DNA of 64,000 nucleotides from the NCBI GenBank assembly GCA_049841135.1, contig JASGHK010000004.1, positions 2,294,001-2,358,000 on the forward strand, written 5' to 3'. Positions 46,998 through 55,097 of the stretch are shown here, one piece after another. A program made the position numbers and the translations under genes. Source of the DNA: JACRCT01 sp049841135. Lineage in GTDB: Bacteria; Myxococcota; Myxococcia; Myxococcales; UBA5297. The notes beneath the pieces were generated by a model, which was not told the origin of the DNA, made no database searches, and was given only the letters and a program-made list of their open reading frames with translations. How positions within the stretch are numbered: the stretch's first letter is position 1; each line of letters starts with the position of its first letter.

Positions 46998-49226
46998 ATG
47001 CTGCTCATCGACGACCTGCTCGCCGCGCCCTTCAAGGGCGTGCTCTGGGTCTTCAAGAAGATCCACCGCGCGGCGATCGACGAGCTGAATGCGCGCCAGC
47101 AGAGCACTCGCGCGAGCCTGAGCGAGCTCTACATGCAGCTCGACACGGGGCGCATCTCCCAGGAGCAGTTCGACGCCCGAGAGAAGCAGCTGCTCGATCA
47201 GCTCGACGCAATCGAAAAGGAGAAGGACGAGGCCGAGCGTCCGTCCCGGGAGCTCGGCCCCCGGGGCGCCGCCATGACCCTGCCGCGGTTCTTCACGAGC
47301 CTCGACCTGAGGCTCCTGTTCTTCGGCGGCAAGGGCGGCGTCGGCAAGACCACCTGCGCCACAGCCGCCGCGCTGCGTTGGGCGCGCGAGGCTCCCCAGT
47401 CGTCGGTCCTGCTGCTCTCCACCGACCCTGCCCACTCGCTGTGGGACGGTGTGGCCGACTACCTCGTGCCTAGGAACCTGGAGGTCGTCGAGCTCGATGC
47501 GGGCGACGCCCTCCAGCAGTTCCGGAGCCGCTACGGCCCGACCCTCGAGGAGATCGCGCGGCGCGGGACCTTCCTCGACCAGGAGGACATCCGGCGCTTC
47601 CTGGCGCTGTCGCTGCCCGGCATGGACGAGCTCTTCGGCTTCCTGGCCGTCGCCCGGCAGGCCGAGTCGGCGGGCCACGACCGCGTCGTGGTCGACACCG
47701 CCCCCAGCGGACACACGCTCCGGCTCCTCGCGATGCCCGGGCTGATGCGCCGCTGGCTCGACGTGCTGGACACGCTCCTCGCCAAGGACCGCTTCCTGAG
47801 GCAGCAACTGGCGGGGACGTACCGCACGACCGAGCTGGACCGGTTCCTGGACGAGCAGCAGGCGTCGGTCACGGCCGCCGAGCGGGTCTTCGGCAACCAG
47901 GACCGCTGCCGCTTCGTCCCGGTGATGCTCGCCGAAGAGCTGAGCCTCCAGGAGACCCTCGACGTGGTCGCCGAGCTTCGGCGGCTCGGCATCCCCGCCG
48001 ACGAGGGAGTGGTGAACCGCCTCTCGCCTTCGGACGCTTGCGGCCAGTGCGCCGGTGCCCGCGGCGAGCAGCGGCGCCTGCTGCGGAGCCTGCCGCCCGG
48101 GCTCTCCGGCCTCGAGTGGTGGGCCCTGCCCCTGAGGCCGCGTGAGGTGCGCGGGGCCGAGCTGGCGACTCTCTGGAGAGAGGTCGTGCCCCTCGCGCAG
48201 TGGCTGCGGTCGGGGGCCCCGAGCCCGGCCGCAGGGGAGCCGCCGCCGAAGGTGGAGAGAGCCGCGCCGGCGCCCGCCGCCAGCACCCGCCTGCTCTTCT
48301 TCGCCGGCAAGGGCGGCGTGGGCAAGACCACCCTCGCCTGCGCCACCGCCCTGCGCCTCGCGCTGGGCGAACCCCGGCGGCGCGTCCTGCTGTTCTCGAC
48401 TGATCCCGCCCCTTCGCTCGCCGATTGTCTCGATCGGCCGGTCCGGACCGAGCCGACGCCGCTGCTCCCCGGGCTCGATGCGCTGGAGATGGACGCCTCG
48501 TTCGCGCTGGAGGCCCTCAAGCGCCAGTACCGGGAGCAGATCGACGCGTTCTTCGGCTCGGTGCTCCAGGGCTTCGACCTCCCCTTCGACCGCGAGACCA
48601 TGGAGCGGATCATCGACCTGACGCCCCCCGGGCTCGACGAGATCATGGCCCTGACCGAGGCCATGGACGACCTCTCCGCCGCGAACCACGACCTGCTGAT
48701 CCTCGACACCGCGCCGACCGGCCACCTCGTCCGCCTGCTGGAGATGCCCGAGCTGCTCGACGACTGGCTCAGGGCCTTCTTCGATCTCTTCCTCAAGTAC
48801 CGGCAGGTCTTCGGCATCCCGGCGCTCGCCGAGCGGCTCGTGGAGGTGTCCAAGAACGTGCGCCGGTTCCGGGCGCTGTTGCGGGACCCAGCACGGGCGG
48901 CGGTCTATGCCACGAGCATCCCGACCCGCATGGCGCTCGCCGAGACAACGGACCTGCTCGCGGCGTGCCGGCGGCTCGGCGTGCACGTCCCGGTGCTCTT
49001 CCTGAATATGCTGACCGACCCGGACGGTTGCGCGTTCTGCGCCCAGCGGGCGGAGGAAGAGCGCGCGGTCGAGGAGGAGCTCGCCCGCGCCGTGCCCGTG
49101 CCCCTGACGCGGGTCTACCGGAGAGGCGAGCCTCGGGGCCTGCGTAAGCTGGGCAGGCTCGGGGACGCGCTCTTCCAAAGGCCGGTGGCCCTGGGAGGAC
49201 GGCTCGATGCCCGAACCTCACCGTGA
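46998..49226 (+). CDS. gvpG: GvpG read in frame with a tandem ArsA/Get3-like ATPase
   Basis: 742 residues as sequenced. Residues 1-80 are GvpG (LLAAPFKGVLWVFKKIHRAA, LYMQLDTGRISQEQFDAREK). Two ArsA/Get3 P-loop halves follow: GGKGGVGKT (110-118) with STDPAHS and VVVDTAPSGHT, and AGKGGVGKT (436-444) with FSTDPAPS and LILDTAPTGHLVRL. Each half has a CxxC pair (C348/C351, C678/C681) as in Get3-type ATPases, rather than the arsenic-site cysteines of plasmid ArsA. ATG 47274 would start a separate ArsA and overlaps a TGA in another frame, so a one-base error near GAGCTC (47250-47255) could have fused two genes. A role delivering hydrophobic Gvp subunits is inferred. Confidence 0.85.
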   Translation: MLLIDDLLAAPFKGVLWVFKKIHRAAIDELNARQQSTRASLSELYMQLDTGRISQEQFDAREKQLLDQLDAIEKEKDEAERPSRELGPRGAAMTLPRFFTSLDLRLLFFGGKGGVGKTTCATAAALRWAREAPQSSVLLLSTDPAHSLWDGVADYLVPRNLEVVELDAGDALQQFRSRYGPTLEEIARRGTFLDQEDIRRFLALSLPGMDELFGFLAVARQAESAGHDRVVVDTAPSGHTLRLLAMPGLMRRWLDVLDTLLAKDRFLRQQLAGTYRTTELDRFLDEQQASVTAAERVFGNQDRCRFVPVMLAEELSLQETLDVVAELRRLGIPADEGVVNRLSPSDACGQCAGARGEQRRLLRSLPPGLSGLEWWALPLRPREVRGAELATLWREVVPLAQWLRSGAPSPAAGEPPPKVERAAPAPAASTRLLFFAGKGGVGKTTLACATALRLALGEPRRRVLLFSTDPAPSLADCLDRPVRTEPTPLLPGLDALEMDASFALEALKRQYREQIDAFFGSVLQGFDLPFDRETMERIIDLTPPGLDEIMALTEAMDDLSAANHDLLILDTAPTGHLVRLLEMPELLDDWLRAFFDLFLKYRQVFGIPALAERLVEVSKNVRRFRALLRDPARAAVYATSIPTRMALAETTDLLAACRRLGVHVPVLFLNMLTDPDGCAFCAQRAEEERAVEEELARAVPVPLTRVYRRGEPRGLRKLGRLGDALFQRPVALGGRLDARTSP

Positions 49227-49419
49227 CCTCAACGAGCAGCTCGCGCTGGTGGAGCTGGTCGACCGCGTCCTGGGCAAGGGCGCGGTCATCGCCGGCGACG
49301 TGGTGATCGCCGTGTCCGGCGTCGACCTCGTCCGGCTCGAGCTGCAAGTCGTCCTCGGAAGCGTGGACGCGCTCACGAGGAGCAGGGAGCCGGCGGCGGC
49401 AAAGGAGACCAGGCGATGA
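49207..49419 (+). CDS. GvpA-family minor gas vesicle protein (GvpS/GvpM-like)
   Basis: 70 residues with GGGAGGA 7 nt before the ATG, overlapping the ArsA end by 20 bp. The hydrophobic core LVELVDRVLGKGAVIAGDVV and SGVDLVRLELQVVLGSVD is GvpA-like but shorter and more diverged than gvpA, as in minor shell or nucleation proteins. The exact subfamily cannot be fixed by eye. Confidence 0.8.
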   Translation: MPEPHRDLNEQLALVELVDRVLGKGAVIAGDVVIAVSGVDLVRLELQVVLGSVDALTRSREPAAAKETRR

Positions 49420-49766
49420 GGGCAGGCATGCGCCCGCGGAACTCCCGGCCACCTCGAAGCGCGGCGCACCGCCCCCGGGCTCGTGCGGCCCCTCGGTCGA
49501 CCCGAGCGCGCGTCGAGCTGGACCCGGACAAGGCCCAGAACGGGGTCGCGCAGCTCGTGCTCACGCTCGTCAAGTTTCTCCACGAGCTGCTCGAGCGGCA
49601 AGCCGTGCGCCGGATGGAGGCGGGCACCCTGAGCGACGCCGAGGTCGAGCGGCTGGGGGTGGCCTTGATGAAGCAGGCCGAGCAGCTCGAGCGCCTGCGC
49701 AAGGAGTTCGGTCTCGAGGAGAAGGACCTCAACCTCGACCTGGGGCCGCTCGGGAAGCTCGTCTAG
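49416..49766 (+). CDS. gvpK: Gas vesicle protein GvpK
   Basis: 116 residues. Its ATG overlaps the previous stop (ATGA). The family signature is ELDPDKAQNGVAQLVLTLVK, then LHELLERQAVRRMEAGTLSD and LGVALMKQAEQLERL. GvpK is needed for vesicle formation. The N-terminal 35 residues are Arg/Pro-rich and not typical. Confidence 0.92.
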   Translation: MRAGMRPRNSRPPRSAAHRPRARAAPRSTRARVELDPDKAQNGVAQLVLTLVKFLHELLERQAVRRMEAGTLSDAEVERLGVALMKQAEQLERLRKEFGLEEKDLNLDLGPLGKLV

Positions 49767-49782
49767 GAAGGGAACGAAGCCG

Positions 49783-50160
49783 ATGGCAGAGCTGCGCAGG
49801 GGCCTGACCCAGCCGGAGAGCGGCAAGACGACGACCGGCAGCGGCGGATCGGCCAACCTCGCCGACGTGCTCGAGCGCGTGCTGGACAAGGGCATCGTCA
49901 TCGCCGGCGACGTGAAGCTGCTGATCACCGACATCGAGCTGCTCACGCTCCAGATTCGGCTGGTGATCTGCTCGGTCGACAAGGCGCGCGAGATCGGCTT
50001 GGACTGGTGGACGACCAACCCGGCGTTCAGCAGCCGAGCCCGAGGGGCCTTGCCCGAGAAGACGGAGCAGGGCCAGGCGGACGTGAGCGAGCAGAGCCTC
50101 GACCTCGAAGAGCGGCTGCGGCGCATCGAGGAGTCGCTCACCCCGGTGCCGACCCGGTAG
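49783..50160 (+). CDS. gvpJ: Gas vesicle protein GvpJ
   Basis: 125 residues. GvpA-like core LADVLERVLDKGIVIAGDVK and LLTLQIRLVICSVDKAREIG followed by DWW, the GvpJ-type ending. A hydrophilic C-terminal extension of about 45 residues ends in a helix (LDLEERLRRIEESL). GvpJ is a minor shell protein associated with initiation or tips. It is preceded by GGAAGGGAACG. Confidence 0.88.
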   Translation: MAELRRGLTQPESGKTTTGSGGSANLADVLERVLDKGIVIAGDVKLLITDIELLTLQIRLVICSVDKAREIGLDWWTTNPAFSSRARGALPEKTEQGQADVSEQSLDLEERLRRIEESLTPVPTR

Positions 50161-50286
50161 TACCGGGCCCCTGTGCGCCTCTGTGCCCCGAGCACCTTTG
50201 CAGTTCGACCATCCGAGGCGCGCTCGACCATCGTGTCGGACGCATCGCGCGCCACAGATCGACAGTTCGCAAGGGCGCTCCCGGCC

Positions 50287-50334
50287 GGAGGCCGGGTACT
50301 ACACAACGCCGGGCACGGAGGCCCGGCACCACCG
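50287..50334. repeat. Dispersed palindromic repeat copy 1
   Basis: GGAGGCCGGGTACTACAC (50287-50304) and CCCGGCACCACCG (50322-50334). The same two blocks in the same order occur at 60549-60566 and 60573-60585. GCCGGG and CCCGGC parts can pair, so this looks like a small REP-type unit in the 253-bp gap between gvpJ and the Hsp20 gene. Confidence 0.6.
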
Positions 50335-50413
50335 ACCGTCTGTCGCGCGGGAAGATCGTCGCGCCTGCACTTCCGTCTCGCCCGATGCCCACCTTTGGAT
50401 TTCGGGGGACGGC

Positions 50414-50911
50414 ATGGCGGGCGACGACAAGCACGCGTCCAAGGGGCTCTCCGGAATCCTGGGAGGCGTGGCCGAATTCCTGGAGCGGGTGGAGAAGCTG
50501 GCGGAGTCGGGCGCGGAGGTGGGCAAGACGGGCCGCACGCCGGAGGGGCGCGGGGTCTACGGCCTCTCGGTCAAGCTCGGGCTGGGCGACCAGGGCTTCA
50601 AGGTGGAGCCGTTCGGCAACACCCGCCGCGGCCCCGAGGCCGGTCAGCCTGCGTGGGAGGAGTCGCGCGAGCCTCTCGTCGACGTGTTCGAGGAGGACGA
50701 CCGCACCCTCATCGTCGCGGAGATGCCGGGAATCGAGGCCGAGGACATCCAGGTGGACCTCAGCGGGCGCACGCTCACCCTCGGCGCCGAGCGCGGGGAC
50801 CGCAAGTACCGGAAGACGCTCGAGGTCCCCGAAGGCCTCCAGCGGGACCGGCTCTCGGTCTCCTGCCGCAACGGCATCGTCGAGATCAGCGCCGCCAAGG
50901 CTGGAGCGTGA
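50414..50911 (+). CDS. gvpH: Hsp20-domain gas vesicle protein (GvpH-like)
   Basis: 165 residues; GGGGGA lies 5 nt before the ATG. The N-terminal 75 residues are specific (LSGILGGVAEFLERVEKLAE, KTGRTPEGRGVYGLSVKLG). The C-terminal alpha-crystallin-type domain has VDVFEEDDRTLIVAEMPGIE, QVDLSGRTLTLGAERG and a final VEISAAKAG strand. GvpH proteins of this kind are small-heat-shock-like chaperones for gas vesicle subunits. It is followed closely by the CDC48-like gene. Confidence 0.82.
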   Translation: MAGDDKHASKGLSGILGGVAEFLERVEKLAESGAEVGKTGRTPEGRGVYGLSVKLGLGDQGFKVEPFGNTRRGPEAGQPAWEESREPLVDVFEEDDRTLIVAEMPGIEAEDIQVDLSGRTLTLGAERGDRKYRKTLEVPEGLQRDRLSVSCRNGIVEISAAKAGA

Positions 50912-50939
50912 AGCGCCGGAGCACCGGCTCGAGGACCGC

Positions 50940-53087
50940 ATGAGCGAGCACGCTGCAGCCCCATCCGATGCGCTCGAGCTCAAGGTCGCCGAGGCGCTGA
51001 CCAAGGACGTCGGCCGGGGCTTCGCGCGCCTGGACCCGGTCGACCTCGCGCGCCTCCACGCCTCCACCGGCGACGTCCTGGAGGTCAGCGGCCGGCGCAA
51101 GGCCTACTGCCGGGCGATGCTCGCCTACCGCCCCGTCCGCGGCCAGTCGCGCGTCCAGCTTGACGGGATTGTCCGGGGCAACGCCGGAGTCGGGCTCGAC
51201 GACGCGGTCACCGTTCGCCGGGCGGCGTGCCCGCAAGCCCAGGAGGTCCTGCTCGCGCCCATCGACGCTCGCCCCTCGGACCGGGACATGCGCTACGTCG
51301 GCCGGCTCCTCGACGGGCTGCCGGTCTCGGACGGGGACCGCATCCGCGCCGCGCTGCTGGGCAGCCACACCGCGGGCTTCCGCGTGGTCAAGACCACTCC
51401 CGCCGGGCCGGTGATCATCCACCCCGCGACGCGGCTGATCATCGGCGAGACCGAGGAGTCCGAGCCCGCCCGCGGGACGTCCTACGAGGACATCGGAGGG
51501 CTCAAGCCCCAGCTCCAGCGCATCCGCGAGCTGATCGAGCTGCCGCTGCGCTTCCCCGAGGTCTTCTCCAAGCTGGGCATCGACCCGCCCAAGGGCGTGC
51601 TGCTGCACGGCCCGCCAGGCACGGGCAAGACGCTCATCGCCCGCGCCATCGCCCACGAGACCGAGGCCCAGTTCTTCAGCGTCAGCGGCCCGGAGGTCAT
51701 CCACAAGTTCTACGGGGAGAGCGAGGCGCACCTGCGCAAGATCTTCGAGGAGGCCGCCCGGCGCAGCCCGAGCGTGGTGTTCCTCGACGAGCTGGACGCC
51801 ATCGCCCCCGCCCGCGAGCGCGTGCTGGGCGACGTCGAGAAGCGGGTGGTCGCGCAGCTCCTGGCCTCGATGGACGGGCTGAAGCGGCGGCAGCGGGTGG
51901 TGGTCATCGGCGCGACCAACATCCCCAACGCGCTCGACCCCGCGTTGCGCCGGCCTGGCCGCTTCGACCGCGAGATCGCCATCCCCATCCCGGACAAGAA
52001 CGGCCGCCGGGAGATCCTCGAGATCCACAGCCACGGCATGCCGCTCGCCTCGGACATCGACCTGGGTGCGCTGGCCGCCAGCTGCCACGGGTTCGTGGGC
52101 GCCGACCTCGAGGCCCTGTGCCGCGAGGCCGCGATGAGCTGCCTGCGGCGCCTCCTCCCGGACCTGGACCTCTCCCGGCGGGACGTGCCCTGGGAGACCC
52201 TGGCGCGGCTCGAGGTGCGCAAGGACGACTTCGCGGCCGCGCTGCGCGAGGTCGAGCCCTCGGCCATTCGCGAGGTCTTCGTCGAGGTGCCGGACGTGCG
52301 CTGGACCGACGTCGGCGGCCTGCGCGAGGTCAAGCGCCGGCTCATCGAGGCGGTCGAGTGGCCGCTCCACCACGCCGAGCTCTTCGAGGCCGCGGGAGTG
52401 AAGCCGCCCAAGGGCATCCTGCTCACCGGCCCGCCCGGCTGTGGCAAGACCCTGCTCGCCAAGGCGGTGGCCACCGAGAGCGGGGTCAGCTTCATCTCGG
52501 TCAAGGGCGCGGCGCTCTTGAGCAAGTACGTGGGCGAGTCGGAGCGGGCGGTGCGCGAGGTCTTCCACAAGGCACGCCAGGCAGCCCCGTGCATCATCTT
52601 CTTCGACGAGCTCGACGCGCTGGCCCCGCGGCGCAGCGGCGACGCGGGCGACTCCCACGTCGGCGAGCGGGTCGTGAGCCAGTTCCTGACCGAGCTGGAC
52701 GGCATCGAGGAGCTCGAGGGCGTGCTCGCGCTGGGCGCCACCAACCGCGCGGACCTGCTCGACCCAGCCATGCTCCGGCCGGGCCGCTTCGAGGGGATCG
52801 TCGACCTGCCGCCGCCCGGCGAGGAGGACCGCGCGGAGATCTTCGCTATCCACCTGCGCGGCAAGCCGCTGGCGGAGGGCGTGGACCTCAAGGCTCTGGC
52901 CGGAAGGACCGCCGGGTTCACCGGCGCGGACATCGCCGCGGTCTGCTCGCGCGCGGCGATGAGCGCCGTCCGCCGCGTGGTCCAGGCACCGGAAGAGGCG
53001 CGCCCGCAGCTGCGCCTGGAGCCGGGCGACCTCGAGCAGGCCCTGGCCGAAGCCCGCCGGGCGGGGGCGGCGGAGGTGCGGCACTAG
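50940..53087 (+). CDS. CDC48/VCP-like double AAA+ ATPase
   Basis: 715 residues; GAGG lies 6 nt before the ATG. An N-domain of about 180 residues resembles CDC48 N (ARLDPVDLARLHASTGDVLE, VQLDGIVRGNAGVGLDDAV). D1 has GPPGTGKT (224-231), VVFLDELDAI and RRPGRFDREI; D2 has GPPGCGKT (497-504), IIFFDELDAL and RPGRFEGIVDLP. Each domain starts with a YEDIGG or WTDVGG segment. Such proteins are hexameric unfoldases. Between the Hsp20 and gvpF/L genes, it probably remodels Gvp subunits and may take the place of GvpN, which is not visible here. Confidence 0.88.
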   Translation: MSEHAAAPSDALELKVAEALTKDVGRGFARLDPVDLARLHASTGDVLEVSGRRKAYCRAMLAYRPVRGQSRVQLDGIVRGNAGVGLDDAVTVRRAACPQAQEVLLAPIDARPSDRDMRYVGRLLDGLPVSDGDRIRAALLGSHTAGFRVVKTTPAGPVIIHPATRLIIGETEESEPARGTSYEDIGGLKPQLQRIRELIELPLRFPEVFSKLGIDPPKGVLLHGPPGTGKTLIARAIAHETEAQFFSVSGPEVIHKFYGESEAHLRKIFEEAARRSPSVVFLDELDAIAPARERVLGDVEKRVVAQLLASMDGLKRRQRVVVIGATNIPNALDPALRRPGRFDREIAIPIPDKNGRREILEIHSHGMPLASDIDLGALAASCHGFVGADLEALCREAAMSCLRRLLPDLDLSRRDVPWETLARLEVRKDDFAAALREVEPSAIREVFVEVPDVRWTDVGGLREVKRRLIEAVEWPLHHAELFEAAGVKPPKGILLTGPPGCGKTLLAKAVATESGVSFISVKGAALLSKYVGESERAVREVFHKARQAAPCIIFFDELDALAPRRSGDAGDSHVGERVVSQFLTELDGIEELEGVLALGATNRADLLDPAMLRPGRFEGIVDLPPPGEEDRAEIFAIHLRGKPLAEGVDLKALAGRTAGFTGADIAAVCSRAAMSAVRRVVQAPEEARPQLRLEPGDLEQALAEARRAGAAEVRH

Positions 53088-53097
53088 GCTGCTGCAG

Positions 53098-53907
53098 ATG
53101 GCGATGGCTCCGACTTCGACCCGAGCGCTCCACCTCTTCTGCTTCGCGCTATCTGCTCCGCTCCCTGGCGCGGTGGACGTGGAGGGACTGGACGGCTCTC
53201 CCCTGGTACTGCATCGGCGGGAGGACCTGGTCGCGGTCTGCTGCGAGGTGTCGCTGGAGGACTTCACCGGGCCGTCGGGCGAGGCCCACCTGCAGGACCT
53301 GGCGTGGGTCGCGCCTCGAGCGCTGCGGCACCAGGAGGTGATCGAGCGGGTCCAGCGCTTCTCGCCGGTCTTTCCCGCGCGCTTCGGGACCCTCTTCTCC
53401 TCGCTCGAAGCGCTCCACCGCCGCATGGATCAGCACCGGGAGCTGATTCGCGCCTTCCTCTCCCGGACCGCGCAAGCCCAGGAGTGGGGCCTCAAGGGCT
53501 TCCTCGAAGAGAAGACGGCGGAGGAGCACCTGCTCGACGAGGAGCTCGCGTCCGCCCACTCGCTCTCGCCGGGGGCGCGCTACCTCCAGGAGCGCAAGCT
53601 GAGAACGCAGACGGGGGCGCGCGTCCGCCGCTGGGCTTCGGATGCCGCGGCTGCGGTGAAGCAGGAGCTCTCGCAGGAGGCGATGGAGGTGGTCGAGCGA
53701 ACCGTGCTCCGCGGACCTTCCGAAGGGGAGCCTGGCCAGATGATCTGGAACTGGTCGTTCCTGGTCCCGACCCCGGTCGCCGAGAGCTTCCAGGCGACCG
53801 CCGCGCAGCTCAACCAGAAGCTCGCCGCGAGCGGGCTCAAGCTCCAAGTCGTGGGGCCCTTTCCGCCCTACAGCTTCACGCCTCGGCTCGAGGAGCCGCC
53901 GGCTTGA
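53098..53907 (+). CDS. gvpL: Gas vesicle protein GvpF/GvpL (copy 2)
   Basis: 269 residues. LHLFCFALSAPLPGAVDVEG, VLHRREDLVAVCCEV and VFPARFGTLFSSLEAL are the GvpF/L N-domain. The C-terminus ends with WNWSFLVPTPVAESFQA and GPFPPYSF, the family signature. It follows the CDC48-like gene by 10 bp; no strong Shine-Dalgarno is seen and ATG 53104 is an alternative. It differs strongly from copy 1, so it is an old paralogue. Confidence 0.85.
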   Translation: MAMAPTSTRALHLFCFALSAPLPGAVDVEGLDGSPLVLHRREDLVAVCCEVSLEDFTGPSGEAHLQDLAWVAPRALRHQEVIERVQRFSPVFPARFGTLFSSLEALHRRMDQHRELIRAFLSRTAQAQEWGLKGFLEEKTAEEHLLDEELASAHSLSPGARYLQERKLRTQTGARVRRWASDAAAAVKQELSQEAMEVVERTVLRGPSEGEPGQMIWNWSFLVPTPVAESFQATAAQLNQKLAASGLKLQVVGPFPPYSFTPRLEEPPA

Positions 53908-54662
53908 AGAGGCTCGTCTACGCCGTCCTGCGCGCCCCCACCCGGCCTCCGCGAACGCTGCACGGTCCCGACGGACGGCCGGTCGAGCTGGTGAGCAAGC
54001 GCGGGCTGTGCGCCGCGGTGTCGCCCGCGGACGACGCGCCCATCTCGGTCACGGTGCAACGGCTCCTGGACTACGAGCGTGTCGTCGAGGCGCTTCTCCG
54101 CCGCGGCGACCTCGTACCGATGCGCTTCGGCTCCGTCCTGGACTCCGACGACGCCGTGGCGGGATTCCTCGCGGAGCGCGGCGCGAAGCTCCGAGCCCAG
54201 CTTCGGGCGGTGCACGGCTGTGTCGAGATGGGAGTGCGTCTCGATCGCTCTCCCGAGCCTTCCGAGTCCTCGCGCCCGCAGTCATGTCACAAAACGCATG
54301 CCTATCTTACGCAAGGTCGCTCCGCTTCCAGGACGAGCGCGGAGAGCTCCTCAGGCCCGGGCCAGACGTATCTGCGGTCGAGAGCCCGCCAGCTCCCGGA
54401 CTCGGACCCGGCCGATAGCCGGCAGCTCATCGACCCGTGCTGCGAAGCCGTCCGCGGGCTCTACACGGAGGTCAGGGCAGAATCGCCTGCCTCGCTCGGC
54501 ACCGAAGACCAAGACGCTCGAGCGAACAGCCTCTCGGTGTCCTTCCTGGTGCCCCGCCCGCGAGTCGCCGCCTTTCGCCGGGCGCTGCTCTCCGAGGTGG
54601 ACGCGCTGGGCGGCGGAACGGTGAGCGGTCCGTGGCCTCCGTACAGCTTCGTCACCGGGTGA
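53904..54662 (+). CDS. gvpF: Gas vesicle protein GvpF/GvpL (copy 3) with a repeat-derived insert
   Basis: 252 residues. The TTG start at 53904 overlaps the copy 2 stop (TTGA), with GAGGAG 9 nt upstream. N-terminus LVYAVLRAPTRPPRTLHGPD, then VPMRFGSVLDSDDAVAGFL. The C-terminus has SVSFLVPRPRVAAFRRALLS and GPWPPYSFVTG. Residues about 115-150 (PEPSESSRPQSCHKTHAYL and the Ser-rich following part) do not fit the family. They coincide with a dispersed repeat at 54283-54308, so this looks like an in-frame insertion. Confidence 0.82.
   Translation: MKRLVYAVLRAPTRPPRTLHGPDGRPVELVSKRGLCAAVSPADDAPISVTVQRLLDYERVVEALLRRGDLVPMRFGSVLDSDDAVAGFLAERGAKLRAQLRAVHGCVEMGVRLDRSPEPSESSRPQSCHKTHAYLTQGRSASRTSAESSSGPGQTYLRSRARQLPDSDPADSRQLIDPCCEAVRGLYTEVRAESPASLGTEDQDARANSLSVSFLVPRPRVAAFRRALLSEVDALGGGTVSGPWPPYSFVTG
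54283..54308 (+). repeat. Dispersed repeat copy 2, inside gvpF/L copy 3
   Basis: CATGTCACAAAACGCATGCC followed by TATCTT, matching 35987-36012 in 18 of 26 positions. The central seven bases (CAAAACG) are the reverse complement of those in the other copy (CGTTTTG). It is AT-richer than its surroundings and adds residues that do not match other GvpF/L proteins. Confidence 0.6.
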
Positions 54663-55097
54663 TGGCGCCTCCCCGTCTGGCCATCGCGCGGTGTCATCGG
54701 CGCAGGCCGCCGCACGAGGTTCATCCGCGCGGAGTGCCCTGGTCCTGGTTCGGCCTGCTTTCACGAGACCATCGCGAAGCTCTGGCCTGAATAGGGCCCA
54801 ACCGGCGAAGGCGAGGGAGACCCCGACCGCCATCAGCGCGAGCAGTACGGTTCCCGCCCCGCCGCGCTGAAGGAGGACCAGCAGAAGGCGCACGAGGTCG
54901 AAGGCCGCAGCGCCTCCCGCGAGGACGACCAGGTAGCCCACGGCCACCTGCCGCCTCGCCCTCACCCTGGGAAGGACGAACAGGGCCAGGCCGGCAGTCG
55001 CCAGCAGCGCGACAAGGCCCCAGGTGCTGCCCGGCTCGTCCGCGCCCGAGCCAACCAGCCGCAGCAGCCGCAGCGGGTGCCAGGGCCGGCCGGGCAT
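54351..55097 (-). CDS. Hypothetical three-helix membrane protein, C-terminal end uncertain
   Basis: The N-terminal 105 residues have three hydrophobic segments (WGLVALLATAGLALFVLP, VAVGYLVVLAGGAAAFDLV, TVLLALMAVGVSLAFAGWAL) with positive-inside loops. After GLVKAG the open frame continues antisense through the end of gvpF/L copy 3, and that part is not convincing. The real stop may be lost through an indel or decay. Start MPGRPWHPLRLLRL at 55097 is tentative. Confidence 0.4.
   Translation of the reverse strand: MPGRPWHPLRLLRLVGSGADEPGSTWGLVALLATAGLALFVLPRVRARRQVAVGYLVVLAGGAAAFDLVRLLLVLLQRGGAGTVLLALMAVGVSLAFAGWALFRPELRDGLVKAGRTRTRALRADEPRAAACADDTARWPDGEAPSPGDEAVRRPRTAHRSAAQRVHLGEQRPAKGGDSRAGHQEGHREAVRSSVLVFGAERGRRFCPDLRVEPADGFAARVDELPAIGRVRVRELAGSRPQIRLARA

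Noticed and set aside
47274..49226. ArsA ATPase as an arsenic-resistance gene
   Set aside because: No arsB, arsC, arsD or arsR neighbours are visible, the cysteines are arranged as Get3-like CxxC pairs, and it lies inside a gas-vesicle operon.
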